DNA of 64,000 bases, taken from contig NZ_CP036401.1 in NCBI RefSeq assembly GCF_004322755.1, positions 1,550,001 through 1,614,000 of the forward strand. The letters run 5' to 3'. The stretch's first letter is position 1; every line of letters starts with the position of its first letter. Source of the DNA: Pseudoduganella albidiflava (GTDB taxonomy: Bacteria; Pseudomonadota; Gammaproteobacteria; Burkholderiales; Burkholderiaceae_D). Below, in pieces: positions 29,464 through 38,741 of the stretch. The position numbers and the translations under genes are program-made. Under the pieces are notes generated by a model that made no database searches, had not been told where the DNA came from, and saw nothing but the letters and a program-made list of their open reading frames with translations.

Positions 29464-30165
29464 TCAATACGGCAGGTCGAACACCAGCACCTCGGCCGCC
29501 TCGGCCTGGTCCAGCTTCACCTGCGTTTCGCGGGTGATCTTCAGTGCGTCGCCGCTTTTCAGCGCGGTGCCGTTGACGCTGACCGTGCCGCGGATCACGT
29601 GCACATAACTGGTACGCTCATCGTCCAGGAGGTGCGTCACGCTGTCCGCCTCGTTCAGGATGGTGGCGTAGATCCGCGCATCCTGGTGGATCACCACCGA
29701 ACCGTCCCGGCCGTCGGGCGAGGCGATCAGGCGCAGCTTGCCCTGCTTGCTGTCCGGCGAAAAGTGCTTTTCCTCGTAGCCCGGAGCGATGCCGGTTTCC
29801 GACGGCTGGATCCAGATCTGCAGGAAGTGCACGCGCTCGGTGGACGAGTGGTTGAACTCGCTGTGCCGCACGCCGGTGCCGGCCGTCATGCGCTGCACGT
29901 CGCCGTAGCGCAGCACGCTGCCGTTGCCCATGCTGTCCTTGTGTTCCAGCGCGCCTTCCAGGACGTAGGAAATGATTTCCATGTCGCGGTGGCCGTGCGT
30001 GCCGAAGCCCTGGCCCGGCATCACCTTGTCCTCGTTGACCACCAGCAGCGGGCCAAAGCCCATGTGGCGCGGATCGTGGTAATGGCCGAACGAGAAAGTA
30101 TGGCGCGAATCGAGCCAGCCGTGGTTGGCGGCACCGCGTTCTTCACTGCGACGGACTTCTTGCAT
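29464..30165 (-). CDS. Pirin family protein (quercetinase-like)
   Basis: A 233-residue bicupin. The N-terminal cupin carries the iron site: histidines in FSFGHYHDPRHMGF and in GTHGHRDMEIISYVLEG (with the glutamate), as in YhhW/pirin quercetin 2,3-dioxygenases. The start ATG at 30165 has AAGGAG 7 bases upstream. It is divergent from a LysR regulator with a clean inverted repeat between, a common arrangement for pirin genes; it is therefore probably activated by that regulator. Natural substrate is unknown; many bacterial pirins oxidise flavonols or bind partner enzymes. Confidence 0.93.
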   Translation of the reverse strand: MQEVRRSEERGAANHGWLDSRHTFSFGHYHDPRHMGFGPLLVVNEDKVMPGQGFGTHGHRDMEIISYVLEGALEHKDSMGNGSVLRYGDVQRMTAGTGVRHSEFNHSSTERVHFLQIWIQPSETGIAPGYEEKHFSPDSKQGKLRLIASPDGRDGSVVIHQDARIYATILNEADSVTHLLDDERTSYVHVIRGTVSVNGTALKSGDALKITRETQVKLDQAEAAEVLVFDLPY

Positions 30166-30200
30166 GATATGCTCCTTGGTTGTTGTTTGCGATCGTTTCG

Positions 30201-30220
30201 AACACACCGTTCAGTGTGTT
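30201..30220. promoter_or_regulatory. Inverted repeat, probable LysR operator
   Basis: AACACAC at 30201-30207 and GTGTGTT at 30214-30220 form a perfect 7-base inverted repeat with a 6-base spacer. It lies 36 bases upstream of the pirin start and 86 bases before lysR. The size and position fit a LysR-type regulator binding site. Inferred from symmetry. Confidence 0.6.
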
Positions 30221-30305
30221 GTCAGCTCGGATGAAGAGAGTATAGGCGGGTGCAAACGATTAAAAAAACGGAAAATTTACCCCTGTATTATCGAAAAAAT
30301 CGAAT

Positions 30306-31226
30306 ATGCTCAGACTCAGCCTTGAAGCCCTGCAGATCGTCGATGCGATCGACCGCCGTGGCTCGTTTTCCGCGGCCGGCAAGGAATTGCACCGCGTCCC
30401 TTCGACCATTTCGTACACTGTGGGCAAACTCGAGGACGATCTCGGGGTGCAGGTGTTCGAGCGCAACGGCCCGAAAGTGGAGTTGACGAAAGCCGGCCGC
30501 GAACTGCTGAAGGAAGGGCGCTACCTGCTGCGCGCCGCGCAAGACCTGGAACACCGCGTGCGGCGCGTGGCGTCCGGCTGGGAAACCGAGCTGGCGATCG
30601 GCCACGATTCGATGTTTTCCAGCCTGGCGTTCGGCGACGATATCCGCGCCTTCTACGAAGTCGCCCAGCAGACCCGCCTGCGCATCGTGCGCGAAGCGCT
30701 GTCCGGCACGTGGGAAGCCCTGCTGGACCGGCGCGTCGACCTGGTGGTCGGCGCGCCTGGCGACGGCCCCGCCGGCGGCGGCTATGTATCCGAGCCCATC
30801 GGCACGCTGGCCTGGGTCTTCGCCGTGGCGCCGTCCCACCCGCTGGCCGCGGTGGAAGGCCGGCTGGGCCGCACGCACCTGCAGCAGTATCGCGCCGTGG
30901 CGATGGCGGATTCGGCGCGGCAGATGGCGCCCCGCACCGTCGGCCTGCTGCTGGGGCAGGATACGCTGACGGTTCCCGACATGGCGTCCAAGGTGCAGTA
31001 CCAGGTGGCCGGCCTGGGCTTCGGCTTCCTGCCCGAGCCCTGCGCGCGCGCGGCGATCGCCGCCGGCCTGCTGGTGGAAAAGGAGGTCGAGGAACCGAAA
31101 CCGGACGAGACGTTCTACCTGGCCTGGCGCACCGGCGAAACCGGCGCCGCGCTGCAATGGTGGCTGGCGCGGATGCGTGCCGGCGCGCTGTTCGACCGCA
31201 TGTGCCGGCACCTTCCCGCAGCATGA
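30306..31226 (+). CDS. LysR family transcriptional regulator
   Basis: A 306-residue activator of standard length. The N-terminal winged helix-turn-helix spans about residues 1-60 (RRGSFSAAGKELHRVPSTIS, then LEDDLGVQVFERNG). The effector domain begins near residue 90 and shows typical LTTR_substrate features such as VGAPGDGP and ALYxxGLxFGFLPEP-like segments (VAGLGFGFLPEPCARA). Divergent from the pirin gene, which it probably controls via the inverted repeat at 30201-30220. Start ATG at 30306; the upstream sequence is AT-rich with a weak ribosome site. Confidence 0.95.
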   Translation: MLRLSLEALQIVDAIDRRGSFSAAGKELHRVPSTISYTVGKLEDDLGVQVFERNGPKVELTKAGRELLKEGRYLLRAAQDLEHRVRRVASGWETELAIGHDSMFSSLAFGDDIRAFYEVAQQTRLRIVREALSGTWEALLDRRVDLVVGAPGDGPAGGGYVSEPIGTLAWVFAVAPSHPLAAVEGRLGRTHLQQYRAVAMADSARQMAPRTVGLLLGQDTLTVPDMASKVQYQVAGLGFGFLPEPCARAAIAAGLLVEKEVEEPKPDETFYLAWRTGETGAALQWWLARMRAGALFDRMCRHLPAA

Positions 31227-31356
31227 TTGCGATGCGTCAATAAGGCGCGTGAAGCCAAGAACTTTCGTGATATTGAGTTGCGGTAACTGTTGACTGTCGC
31301 CAATTGTTCGAGGGTAAGATCCTGTTCGTCGCTCAGCGCCTTCCAGGGATTTGCCC

Positions 31357-32343
31357 ATGACTATGTTCTTTTTGCAGTTGCTTGCCGATCGCCATGGCAA
31401 ACCCGCCGGCCTGCTGCTGCTCGCGCACCACCAGCCAGGTGAGCAGCCCGGTGGCCAGCCCGGTGGCCAGCCGCATGGCCCCGCGCAAGCGCTGCTTCGC
31501 CTGGCGACGAAAACCGCCTGCTTCTACCGTACCGAGCTGGCCGAGTCCTTTGCCGCGCCGTTGCGGCAGGCGGGCTGGCACGAATTGCCGTCCGGCCGCA
31601 CCGCGCGCGCCGACACGGCCCTCGTCGGCACCTTGCCCGGCCATGTGCAATGGATCGAGGGCGACTGGGCGCTGGCGCCGCCGAAGCGGCCCGCCGGCAA
31701 TGGCGCGGCGTCGCGCGCGCTGGCGCTGCGCCTGGTGCAGCGCGTGAACGCGGATGCGGATACCTGCGAGATCGAGGAACTGCTGCGCCACGATGCCACG
31801 CTGTCGTATCACCTGCTGCGGCTGGTGAATTCGCTCGGCCTGGTCAATGGCCGCAAGGTACTGAGCTTTTCCCAGGCCATCCTGCTGCTGGGCCGCCAGC
31901 AGTTGCGCCGCTGGCTGAACCTGATGCTGTTCGCCGCCCGCGGCGATGAACGGTCGGCCGTGCTGCTGGCACGGGTATCGGTGCGGGCACGGCTGATGGA
32001 ACTGCTGGCCCGCGCCACCGGCCTGGACCGGCCGCACCAGGAGCTGGCATTCATGGCCGGCATGTTTTCGCTGCTGGGCGTGCTGTTCGGCGCGCCGCTG
32101 GCCGACGTGCTGGCGCCGCTGGCCATCGACGATGGCGTGCAGCGCGCGCTGCTGCATCGCCAAGGCGAGCTGGGCGCGTTGCTGGCGCTGGTGGAAGCGG
32201 CGGAACGGGCCGAGTTCGATACGGTGTGCGCCGCGCTCGACCGGGCCCGGCTGCCTGCCACCGAGTTCAACGACATGGTGGTCGAGGCCAGCGACTGGAT
32301 GCTGGCCGTGACCTGCGGCGTGACGGGCGGTTCCCATGGATGA
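31357..32343 (+). CDS. HDOD-domain signalling protein
   Basis: A 328-residue protein. The ATG at 31357 is preceded by AGGGA 7 bases upstream; an in-frame TTG at 31351 is less likely. From about residue 130 it has an HDOD domain ([39 protein letters not shown]). In YuxH/CdgJ-like proteins HDOD follows an EAL domain; here the first 130 residues are shorter and do not show EAL motifs, with a small repeat [12 protein letters not shown] near residue 30. HDOD domains lack the HD metal site and work by protein interaction. It overlaps the next cyclic-di-GMP gene by 8 bases, so the two likely act together. Confidence 0.85.
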   Translation: MTMFFLQLLADRHGKPAGLLLLAHHQPGEQPGGQPGGQPHGPAQALLRLATKTACFYRTELAESFAAPLRQAGWHELPSGRTARADTALVGTLPGHVQWIEGDWALAPPKRPAGNGAASRALALRLVQRVNADADTCEIEELLRHDATLSYHLLRLVNSLGLVNGRKVLSFSQAILLLGRQQLRRWLNLMLFAARGDERSAVLLARVSVRARLMELLARATGLDRPHQELAFMAGMFSLLGVLFGAPLADVLAPLAIDDGVQRALLHRQGELGALLALVEAAERAEFDTVCAALDRARLPATEFNDMVVEASDWMLAVTCGVTGGSHG

Positions 32344-34516
32344 CACGGTGATCGCGCGCTGCCTGGCGCTGTGCCGCACGGCCCGCTCGCTGCGGGGCGC
32401 CGCCCTGGCGAGCACGCTGGGCGAGCTGGAGGGGGAGCTTGGCGAACTGGCCGGTGCGGCGGCGGGCCAGCCAGCGCCCGGCGAAGTGGCCGAAGCGGCC
32501 GAACCCGCCGAGGCAGCGCTGGAACTCGACCTGGCCGGCTACATCACCGCCTGGAACGCCGGCGCCGCCGGCATGTTCGGCTACACGGCCGGGGAAGCGC
32601 TCGGCCGGCATGTCCTGTGCCTGTACACGGACGACGACGAGGAAGGCAGCATCACCGAACTGGTCGGGGAAACCGGCCGGGCCAGCGCCGAAGTGCTCCG
32701 CCGCAGGAAATCCGGCGAGACGATCCGGGTGCGTCTCGCCATCACGCTGGTAAAGGATGGCATGGGCGATCCGGCCGGCATGCACGTGGCGCTGGCGCGG
32801 ATCGAGGACCGCCTCTCGGCTGCCGACAAGGCCAGCCTGCATGCCCGCATCATCGAAGACACCGACCAGGGCGTTCTGGTCACCGATGCGGACGAACGCA
32901 TCGTCTCCGTCAACGGTGCGTTCACCCGCATCACCGGCTACACGATGGCCGAGGCGATCGGCAACACGCCCGACCTGCTGCGCTCCGGCGTGCATGACAA
33001 AGGCTTTGCCGCGCAGGTCCGCGCCGTGCTGCGCGGCGCGGCGCCATGGCGCGGCGAAATCGTCGGCCGCCGCAAGAACGGCGAGCTGTTCCCCCAGGCC
33101 GTGGCGATCGGCGCCGTGCGCAACGAGGCGGGCACGATCAGCCACAGCTATTCGCTGTTCACCGACATCAGCGTGCGCAAGGATGCCGAGGCGCGCGTGC
33201 AGCGCATGGTCAGCCACGACGCGCTGACCGGCCTGCCGAACCAGGGCTTGCTGATGCAGTTGCTGGGGCAGGCGATGACCGAGGCGCGGCGCAACCACGA
33301 ACCCGGCGCGCTGCTGGTGGTGGAAGTCACGCGGCTGGGCGGCATCGCCGACACGCTGGGCCACGACGTGGGCAACGCATTGCTGGTCGAGGCGGCCCGT
33401 TTGCTGCGCTCCCGGCTGCGCGAGGGCGACATCCTGGCGCGGCTGGGCGGCGGCAAGTTCGCCATCGCGCTGCCGCGCATCGACCGGCGCGAACATGCCG
33501 CGCTGGTGGCGCGCAAGCTGGTCGACGCGCTGGCCGCGCCGGTCGCCGTCGGCAAGCACGCGCTGCAGGTAGGCACCCAGGTGGGCATCGCCGTCTGGCC
33601 CGAGGATGCGCAGGAACCCGGCGCGCTGCTGCGCGGCGCCGACGTGGCCGCGGCGCGCGCCGGCACCGGCATGGAACCGGCGCTGCTGTTCTTTTCCGAA
33701 GAGATGAACCAGCGCGTCAAGGAGCACCTGCGCATCGAAAGCGAATTGCGCGAAGCGCTGGCGAACGGCGAGCTGCTGCTGTACTACCAGCCCAAGGTCA
33801 GCCTCCGCACCGGCCGGATCGTCGGCGCCGAGGCGCTGCTGCGCTGGCGCCATCCGGTGCGCGGGCTGATTTCGCCGGGCGTGTTCATCCCGGTGGCGGA
33901 AGAAACCGGCTTGATCATGGAACTCGGCAACTGGGTCATCGAGGAAGCCTGCCGGCAGATCCGGCGATGGCGCGAGGCGGGCCTGGCCATGCCGCCGGTC
34001 GCCATCAACCTGTCGGCGCGCCAGTTCGACCGGGGCCTGCCGCAGCGCATGGCTGACGCGCTGGAACGCCACGGCGTGCACCCGGGGCAGGTGATGCTGG
34101 AGATCACCGAAAGCCTGCTGGTGCGCGGCGCCGACAGCGTGATCGCGATCATGAACGAGCTGGTGGCGATGGGCCTGGCGCTGGCGCTGGACGACTTCGG
34201 CACCGGTTACTCGAGCCTGGCGTACCTGAAGAAATTCCCGATCAGCACGCTCAAGATCGACCGCGCCTTCGTCACCGGCTTGCCGCACGAGGAAGATGAC
34301 TGCGCGATCGCGCGGGCCATCGTCACGATGGCCCAGCAGATGCGGCAGGAGATCGTCGCCGAAGGGGTGGAGACGCGGGAACAGATGGCCTTCCTGCGCG
34401 AGCTGGGCTGCGACCAGCTGCAGGGCTACCTGTTCAGCCAGCCGATCCCCGCCGCCGATTTCGAACGCATGATGGGCGATGGCCATCGCCTGGCGCTGGC
34501 TCCACCGGATCGCTGA
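32336..34516 (+). CDS. PAS-PAS-GGDEF-EAL protein, probable c-di-GMP phosphodiesterase
   Basis: A 726-residue cytoplasmic protein with no membrane segment. Two PAS domains lie at about residues 60-165 and 170-285 ([40 protein letters not shown]). A GGDEF domain at about 295-450 has the altered active-site loop GGGKF (residues 371-375), so diguanylate cyclase activity is unlikely. The EAL domain (about 465-715) keeps the catalytic signature, with E499-A500-L501 in [26 protein letters not shown] and the late EGVETREQ. It is therefore predicted to hydrolyse c-di-GMP, with the degenerate GGDEF perhaps binding GTP. Start overlaps the HDOD gene by 8 bases. Confidence 0.94.
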   Translation: MDDTVIARCLALCRTARSLRGAALASTLGELEGELGELAGAAAGQPAPGEVAEAAEPAEAALELDLAGYITAWNAGAAGMFGYTAGEALGRHVLCLYTDDDEEGSITELVGETGRASAEVLRRRKSGETIRVRLAITLVKDGMGDPAGMHVALARIEDRLSAADKASLHARIIEDTDQGVLVTDADERIVSVNGAFTRITGYTMAEAIGNTPDLLRSGVHDKGFAAQVRAVLRGAAPWRGEIVGRRKNGELFPQAVAIGAVRNEAGTISHSYSLFTDISVRKDAEARVQRMVSHDALTGLPNQGLLMQLLGQAMTEARRNHEPGALLVVEVTRLGGIADTLGHDVGNALLVEAARLLRSRLREGDILARLGGGKFAIALPRIDRREHAALVARKLVDALAAPVAVGKHALQVGTQVGIAVWPEDAQEPGALLRGADVAAARAGTGMEPALLFFSEEMNQRVKEHLRIESELREALANGELLLYYQPKVSLRTGRIVGAEALLRWRHPVRGLISPGVFIPVAEETGLIMELGNWVIEEACRQIRRWREAGLAMPPVAINLSARQFDRGLPQRMADALERHGVHPGQVMLEITESLLVRGADSVIAIMNELVAMGLALALDDFGTGYSSLAYLKKFPISTLKIDRAFVTGLPHEEDDCAIARAIVTMAQQMRQEIVAEGVETREQMAFLRELGCDQLQGYLFSQPIPAADFERMMGDGHRLALAPPDR

Positions 34517-34582
34517 ACGCTGGCTCTTGGAAGGCGCCTCCGGCACGGCGAGAATGGTCCTTCGATAACAGACGAGGGAATC

Positions 34583-35527
34583 ATGGAAACCATGGATGCA
34601 CCGGGCGCGGCCATCAGGCGCGCCGACGCGGGCCAGCTGGTGCTGGTGGCGGCAATCTGGGGCGCATCGTACCTGTTCATCCGCATCGCGGCACCGGCCT
34701 TCGGCCCGGTCGCGATGGCCGGCGCACGGGCACTGCTGGCGGCGCTGATGATGCTGCCGCTGCTGCTGTGGCAGGGCCTGGGCGGCACGGCGCTGCGCCA
34801 CTGGAAGGGCATCGCGCTGGTCGGCGTGACCAATGTGGCGCTGCCTTTCCTCCTGTTCAATTTCGCCGCGCTGGCGATTCCGGCCGGGCTGTCGTCCATC
34901 CTGTCGTCGACCACGCCGCTGTTCGCCGCGCTGATCGGTGCCATCTGGCTCGGCGAAGCCCTGACGTTGCAGCGGATGGCGGGCCTGGCCATCGGTTTCG
35001 CCGGCGTGCTGCTGCTGGTGGCGGACAAGGTGCACCTGGGCCAGGGGCCTCTGTGGCAAACGCTGGCGGCCAGCGTTGCCTGCCTGGCCGCGACGATGCT
35101 GTACGGCTTCACGGGCAACTTTACCCGGCGCTACCTGGCGCACGTGCCGCCGGTGGCCGTGGCGGCCGGCAGCCAGGTCGCGGCCGCCGCGCTGCTGGCC
35201 ATGCCGATGGCGGTGACCTGGCCGGACACGATGCCGTCCACGCATGCCTGGACAGCGCTGCTGGCACTGTGCGCGCTGTGCACTACCTTTGCCTACGTGC
35301 TGTTCTACGGCATGGTCGCGCGCCTCGGCGCCAGCCGGGCCATGAGCGCGCTGTTCCTGATCCCCGCGTTCGGGGTACTGTGGGGCGGCGTGTTCCTGGA
35401 CGAACCCTTCACGGCGCGGATGGCGGCCTGCTGCGGCGTGATCCTGTCCGGCTGCGCGCTGACGATGGGCTTCGTGAAACTGCCGGGGTGGCGGCGTGCG
35501 CGGGTGGCAGGGCGCGCACCGCGGTGA
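34583..35527 (+). CDS. EamA/DMT family transporter
   Basis: Inner-membrane transporter of 314 residues with ten predicted helices arranged as two EamA repeats; the first begins LVAAIWGASYLFIRIAAPAFGP, the second LAATMLYGFTGNFTRRYL. The short helix motif ALAIPAGLSSILSSTTPLFAALIG and GEALTLQRMAG are typical of this group, which exports amino acids or metabolites (RhtA/YedA-like). Substrate is not predictable. It follows the EAL gene after 66 bases; a good ribosome site (GAGGGA) precedes the ATG at 34583, and a strong terminator lies just after its stop. Confidence 0.9.
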   Translation: METMDAPGAAIRRADAGQLVLVAAIWGASYLFIRIAAPAFGPVAMAGARALLAALMMLPLLLWQGLGGTALRHWKGIALVGVTNVALPFLLFNFAALAIPAGLSSILSSTTPLFAALIGAIWLGEALTLQRMAGLAIGFAGVLLLVADKVHLGQGPLWQTLAASVACLAATMLYGFTGNFTRRYLAHVPPVAVAAGSQVAAAALLAMPMAVTWPDTMPSTHAWTALLALCALCTTFAYVLFYGMVARLGASRAMSALFLIPAFGVLWGGVFLDEPFTARMAACCGVILSGCALTMGFVKLPGWRRARVAGRAPR

Positions 35528-35540
35528 AGGGATAACGGGA

Positions 35541-35563
35541 AAGCCGCTCCGTGGAGCGGCTTT
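35541..35563. terminator. Bidirectional intrinsic terminator
   Basis: AGCCGCTCC and GGAGCGGCT pair as a nine-base perfect stem around a two-base centre, with AA before and TTT after. It lies between the convergent DMT transporter and KGG genes and can serve both strands. Confidence 0.8.
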
Positions 35564-35620
35564 CGATGTTTCCGAATGGCCGGAAATTGCGCCTTGGCGC
35601 GGCGGGAAAGCGCTCAGCGC

Positions 35621-35980
35621 TTAGCCCTTGTCATTCTTGTGGCTTTGACGGCCGGCCTGGGCATGCTGCTCGGGCGTACCGCCCCGGGTGCCGCCACCGC
35701 TCGACCCCTGGTTGCCCTGGCTACCCTGATTGCCGCCGCTGGAACCCTGGTTGCCGCTCTGGCGATTACCGTCGTTCTTGTGGCTCATGCTGCCGGCCTT
35801 GCGTGCCTCTTCCGAGGTAAACTCGTGGGCATTGCCGGAAGCGTGCGCTGCGCGGCCGCCTTCGGAGGCGATTTCGCGCTGGCGTTGTGGGTCCATGGAG
35901 GCAAAGCCGCGATTGCTGGTATCGCCGCTCTGGTTGTTGCCCTTGTTGCCGCCCTGGTTATTGCCTTCTTTAGATGCCAT
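35621..35980 (-). CDS. KGG-motif stress-induced protein
   Basis: A 119-residue hydrophilic protein from the ATG at 35980, which has GGAGA just upstream. It contains a KGG-type motif (GFASMDPQRQREIASEGG, then RAAHASGNAHEFTSEEARKAG) as in YciG and GsiB-type general stress proteins. The rest is glycine/asparagine/glutamine low complexity (GGNQGSQGNQGSSGGG). Such proteins are disordered, hydrophilin-like and induced by general stress or desiccation; KGG paralogues are abundant in Oxalobacteraceae. No structured catalytic site. Regulation could not be read from the long upstream gap. Confidence 0.85.
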   Translation of the reverse strand: MASKEGNNQGGNKGNNQSGDTSNRGFASMDPQRQREIASEGGRAAHASGNAHEFTSEEARKAGSMSHKNDGNRQSGNQGSSGGNQGSQGNQGSSGGGTRGGTPEQHAQAGRQSHKNDKG

Positions 35981-36198
35981 GGTTATCTCCTTGAATGTGA
36001 TGAACATTGCACATCCTTTACCTGACCTGTCGTCACGCCTGGAACCGCGTGCAAAGTCGTGTAAGGGAGCGCTCATCTTAGGCCCATCGGATGGACGTTT
36101 TTATAAGAGGTCAGGACAGTGCCTTGTAGGACAATGCCGCATATAAAAGTAACACAGCAATTAGAAAATGTAACACTCATAGCCCTGCCGGAACCCCC

Positions 36199-36675
36199 AT
36201 GACTTCCTCCGCAACGCCAGCGTTTTCCCTTCCTTCCCAGGCCGGCCCGGCCCCTGTCGCGATGCAGACGCAGCCCTTGCGCCTGGGCCCCGGGAATGAC
36301 TTGCGCGGCGCCATCGAAACGCTGCTGCGGCCGCATGGCGCCGCCTTCGTATTGCAGGGCATCGGCTCGCTGTCGGTCGCGCGGCTGCGCCTGGCCGGCC
36401 GGGCGCAAGCCGATGAGCTGGTGGGCGATATCGAAATCCTCACGCTGGCCGGTTCCGTCTCGCCGGACGGCGCGCACCTGCACATGACCATCGCCGACGC
36501 GGATGGGCGCGTGCTCGGCGGCCACGTCGCTCCCGGCTGCACGGTGCGCACCACGGTGGAGTTGCTGGCGGCCGTGCTGCCGGCGCACGTTTTTGGCAGG
36601 AAGGTCGATCCCGCGACCGGCTATCCCGAGCTCGTCGTCCGCAGTGAAGGCGACGAACCGTCGATCCCCGGCTGA
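36199..36675 (+). CDS. PPC/DUF296 domain protein
   Basis: A 158-residue protein with a PPC (plants and prokaryotes conserved, DUF296) domain over most of its length. The block RLGPGNDLRGAIETLLRPHG, the core GIGSLSVARLRLAG, the HLHMTIADADGRVLGGHVAPG motif with histidines, and TTVELLAAVLP are characteristic. In plants the domain joins AT-hooks; bacterial forms are single-domain trimers of unknown function, sometimes annotated as DNA-binding. The conserved histidines could bind a metal. It converges on DUF3820 with 15 bases between stops. No obvious promoter; the upstream AT-rich 200 bases are shared with the divergent KGG gene. Confidence 0.82.
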   Translation: MTSSATPAFSLPSQAGPAPVAMQTQPLRLGPGNDLRGAIETLLRPHGAAFVLQGIGSLSVARLRLAGRAQADELVGDIEILTLAGSVSPDGAHLHMTIADADGRVLGGHVAPGCTVRTTVELLAAVLPAHVFGRKVDPATGYPELVVRSEGDEPSIPG

Positions 36676-36690
36676 CGAAGCCTGCCGCCG

Positions 36691-36918
36691 TTACCGGCCA
36701 GCCGGAAGGCTGGCCCTCAACGGATCGAGCAAGCCGCGCAGGTTGTTATGGTCGAGCTCATACATCAGCGCCAGCAGCGCCCCCAGCTGGCCTCCGGGAA
36801 AACCCTCGCGGGCCAGCCAGCCCAGGTAGTGGCCGGGCAGGTCGGCCAGCTTGCGCCCCTGGTATTTTCCATAGGGCATTTCGCAGACAAGGAGCAGGGC
36901 AAGGGCTTCACTATTCAT
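36691..36918 (-). CDS. DUF3820 family small protein
   Basis: A 75-residue protein starting at 36918. The diagnostic segment is EMPYGKYQGRKLADLPGHYLGWLAREGFPGGQLG followed by LALMYELDHNNLRGLLDPLR, matching DUF3820 (MPFGKYKGxxLxDLPxxYLxWL). This fold also appears as a domain in exonuclease-associated proteins, but the stand-alone family has no known function. It lies convergent with the PPC gene and divergent from the MFS exporter downstream. No Shine-Dalgarno sequence is evident. Confidence 0.85.
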   Translation of the reverse strand: MNSEALALLLVCEMPYGKYQGRKLADLPGHYLGWLAREGFPGGQLGALLALMYELDHNNLRGLLDPLRASLPAGR

Positions 36919-37024
36919 GGAGATTGTTGCGTACGAGTCAAAGAACTTCTGCTTGAAAGGGTATTTTTCGAAAGAATGACTTCCGTGATACTGCACGGCA
37001 TCCGTCACTTTACAGGAGTCATCC

Positions 37025-38230
37025 ATGCCCATCGCCTTGCTGGCGCTGACGATCAGCGCCTTCGCCATCGGCACCACCGAATTCGTCATCGTCGGGCTGC
37101 TGCCCACCATCGCCGCCGACCTGGGTGTCACGCTGCCGTCGGCGGGCCTGCTCGTCAGCCTGTATGCGCTGGGCGTGGCCGTCGGCGCCCCGGTGCTGAC
37201 GGCGCTCACGGGCAAGCTGCCGCGCAAGATCCTGCTGCTGGCGCTGATGGTGCTGTTCACCGCCGGCAACCTGCTGGCGTGGCAGGCGCCCGGCTACGAG
37301 TCGCTGGTGGCCGCGCGCATCCTCACCGGCCTGGCGCACGGCGTCTTCTTCTCGATCGGTTCCACCATCGCCACCTCGCTGGTGCCGAAGGACAGGGCGG
37401 CCAGCGCGATCGCCATCATGTTCACCGGCCTGACGGTGGCGCTGGTCACCGGCGTGCCGCTGGGTACCTTCATCGGCCAGCACTTCGGCTGGCGCGAAAC
37501 CTTCCTGGCCGTGTCGGCGCTCGGTGTCGTCGCCTTCCTCGGCAGCCTGCTGTTCGTGCCGAAGGACATCCAGCACAGCAAGCCGGCGTCGCTGCTGGCG
37601 CAGGCGCGGGTGCTGGGGCAGCCCCGCCTGCTGCTGGTCTATGCCATGACGGCGGTCGGCTACGGCGGCTCGTTCATCGCGTTCACCTTCCTCGCGCCGA
37701 TCCTGCAGCAGGTGGCCGGCTTTGGCGAGAGCGCCGTCGGCGCTGTGATGCTGGTATATGGCGTGTCGGTGGCGGCCGGCAATATCTGGGGCGGCAGGCT
37801 GGCCGACCGGCGTGGCCCGATCGGCGCATTGAAGATCATCTTCCTGGGCCTGGCCGCCGTGCTGCTGGCGCTGACCTTCACCGCGCCGCACCCGTGGCTG
37901 GTGGTGCTGACGGTCCTGCTGTGGGGCGCGGTGGCATTCGGCAACGTGGCCGGTCTGCAGGTCTACGTGGTGCGGCAGGCGGAACACTACACGCCGCGCG
38001 CCGTCGACGTGGCATCGGGCCTGAACATCGCCGCCTTCAACCTCGGCATTGCCGGCGGTGCCTGGGGCGGCGGCCACATCGTCGACCGGCTCGGCCTCGT
38101 GCATACCGGCTGGATCGGCGCGCTGGTGGTGCTGGTGGCTTACGGCCTGACGGTACTGTCCGGCCGGCTGGACCGGCAGGACCCGCGGCCGGCCGTGTCA
38201 GGCAAACCGGTGCACGCGGCAGCCCATTAA
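37025..38230 (+). CDS. MFS transporter, DHA1 type
   Basis: A 401-residue, 12-helix major facilitator. TM1 reads ALTISAFAIGTTEFVIVGLLP and the MFS motif A region is LTGKLPRKILLLALM, close to AraJ/NepI/YdhP-like exporters, often annotated as sugar or chloramphenicol efflux. It starts with AGGAGTC four bases before the ATG at 37025. The last helices end with a short basic tail. Unlike the other MFS gene in this window it has no adjacent regulator, and the substrate is unknown. Its stop overlaps the convergent DUF3861 gene by 4 bases. Confidence 0.9.
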   Translation: MPIALLALTISAFAIGTTEFVIVGLLPTIAADLGVTLPSAGLLVSLYALGVAVGAPVLTALTGKLPRKILLLALMVLFTAGNLLAWQAPGYESLVAARILTGLAHGVFFSIGSTIATSLVPKDRAASAIAIMFTGLTVALVTGVPLGTFIGQHFGWRETFLAVSALGVVAFLGSLLFVPKDIQHSKPASLLAQARVLGQPRLLLVYAMTAVGYGGSFIAFTFLAPILQQVAGFGESAVGAVMLVYGVSVAAGNIWGGRLADRRGPIGALKIIFLGLAAVLLALTFTAPHPWLVVLTVLLWGAVAFGNVAGLQVYVVRQAEHYTPRAVDVASGLNIAAFNLGIAGGAWGGGHIVDRLGLVHTGWIGALVVLVAYGLTVLSGRLDRQDPRPAVSGKPVHAAAH

Positions 38231-38553
38231 GGCGTTTCGGGGTCCGGAGAGGACTCGTCCGGTGTCGCGGGGCCTTTTTTCAGGTGCTTCATGAACTGCT
38301 TGAAATGCGGCTGCAATTCGGTGAACAAGGGGTGGTCCCGGTTCTCCAGCATCACTTCGGAAAACAGCTTCAGCCCGACGGCCAGCGACGTGGCGGTCGC
38401 CGCGTCGAAATCGCCGCGCCCGCGCATCCGTTCGACGATGGCGAAAAGGTCGTCATGGTTGCCGGTCTCGAACGTCAGCGGATCGCGCGTGACCGGGTTG
38501 CCGCCCGGGTCTTGCAGGTGTTCGACGGTGATGCGGTAGCGGTGCTGTTTCAT
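38227..38553 (-). CDS. DUF3861 family protein
   Basis: A 108-residue cytoplasmic protein from the ATG at 38553. Conserved block: KQHRYRITVEHLQDPGGN, LTFETGNHDDLFAIVERM and GLKLFSEVMLENRDHPLF, matching DUF3861. The C-terminal 20 residues are charged and variable (KKGPATPDESSPDPETP). Function is unknown for the family; it is widespread in proteobacteria. It overlaps the end of the convergent MFS gene by four bases. The nine residues encoded upstream of the chosen start were excluded on family alignment. Confidence 0.85.
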   Translation of the reverse strand: MKQHRYRITVEHLQDPGGNPVTRDPLTFETGNHDDLFAIVERMRGRGDFDAATATSLAVGLKLFSEVMLENRDHPLFTELQPHFKQFMKHLKKGPATPDESSPDPETP

Positions 38554-38703
38554 CGGCTTCTCCGGGTGAACGCATGACAAGACTGGAGCTTATCAGCGGT
38601 CCTCGCGGAGCGGCGGCCGCCTGCCGCACGGGCATGCGCGCTGGCGCGAAGCGGCCAGGTGGTGTCCGGACAACACTTGCAGGCAGCAACCTAGGTTTAT
38701 GGC

Positions 38704-38718
38704 ATACATTGCATGTAT
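38704..38718. promoter_or_regulatory. Inverted repeat upstream of the PEP-CTERM gene
   Basis: ATACAT and ATGTAT form a perfect 6-base inverted repeat around TGC, 23 bases before the start codon of the PEP-CTERM gene. It could be an operator. The adjacent TGGCAT..TTGC looks like a sigma-54 promoter but the GG-to-GC spacing is two bases short. Confidence 0.35.
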
Positions 38719-38741
38719 TTCAATCAATAGAGTCGAAACTC

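Noticed and set aside
38700..38712. Sigma-54 promoter before the PEP-CTERM gene
   Set aside because: TGG and TTGC elements exist but the GG-GC distance is 8 rather than 10 bases, so it does not fit the -24/-12 rule.
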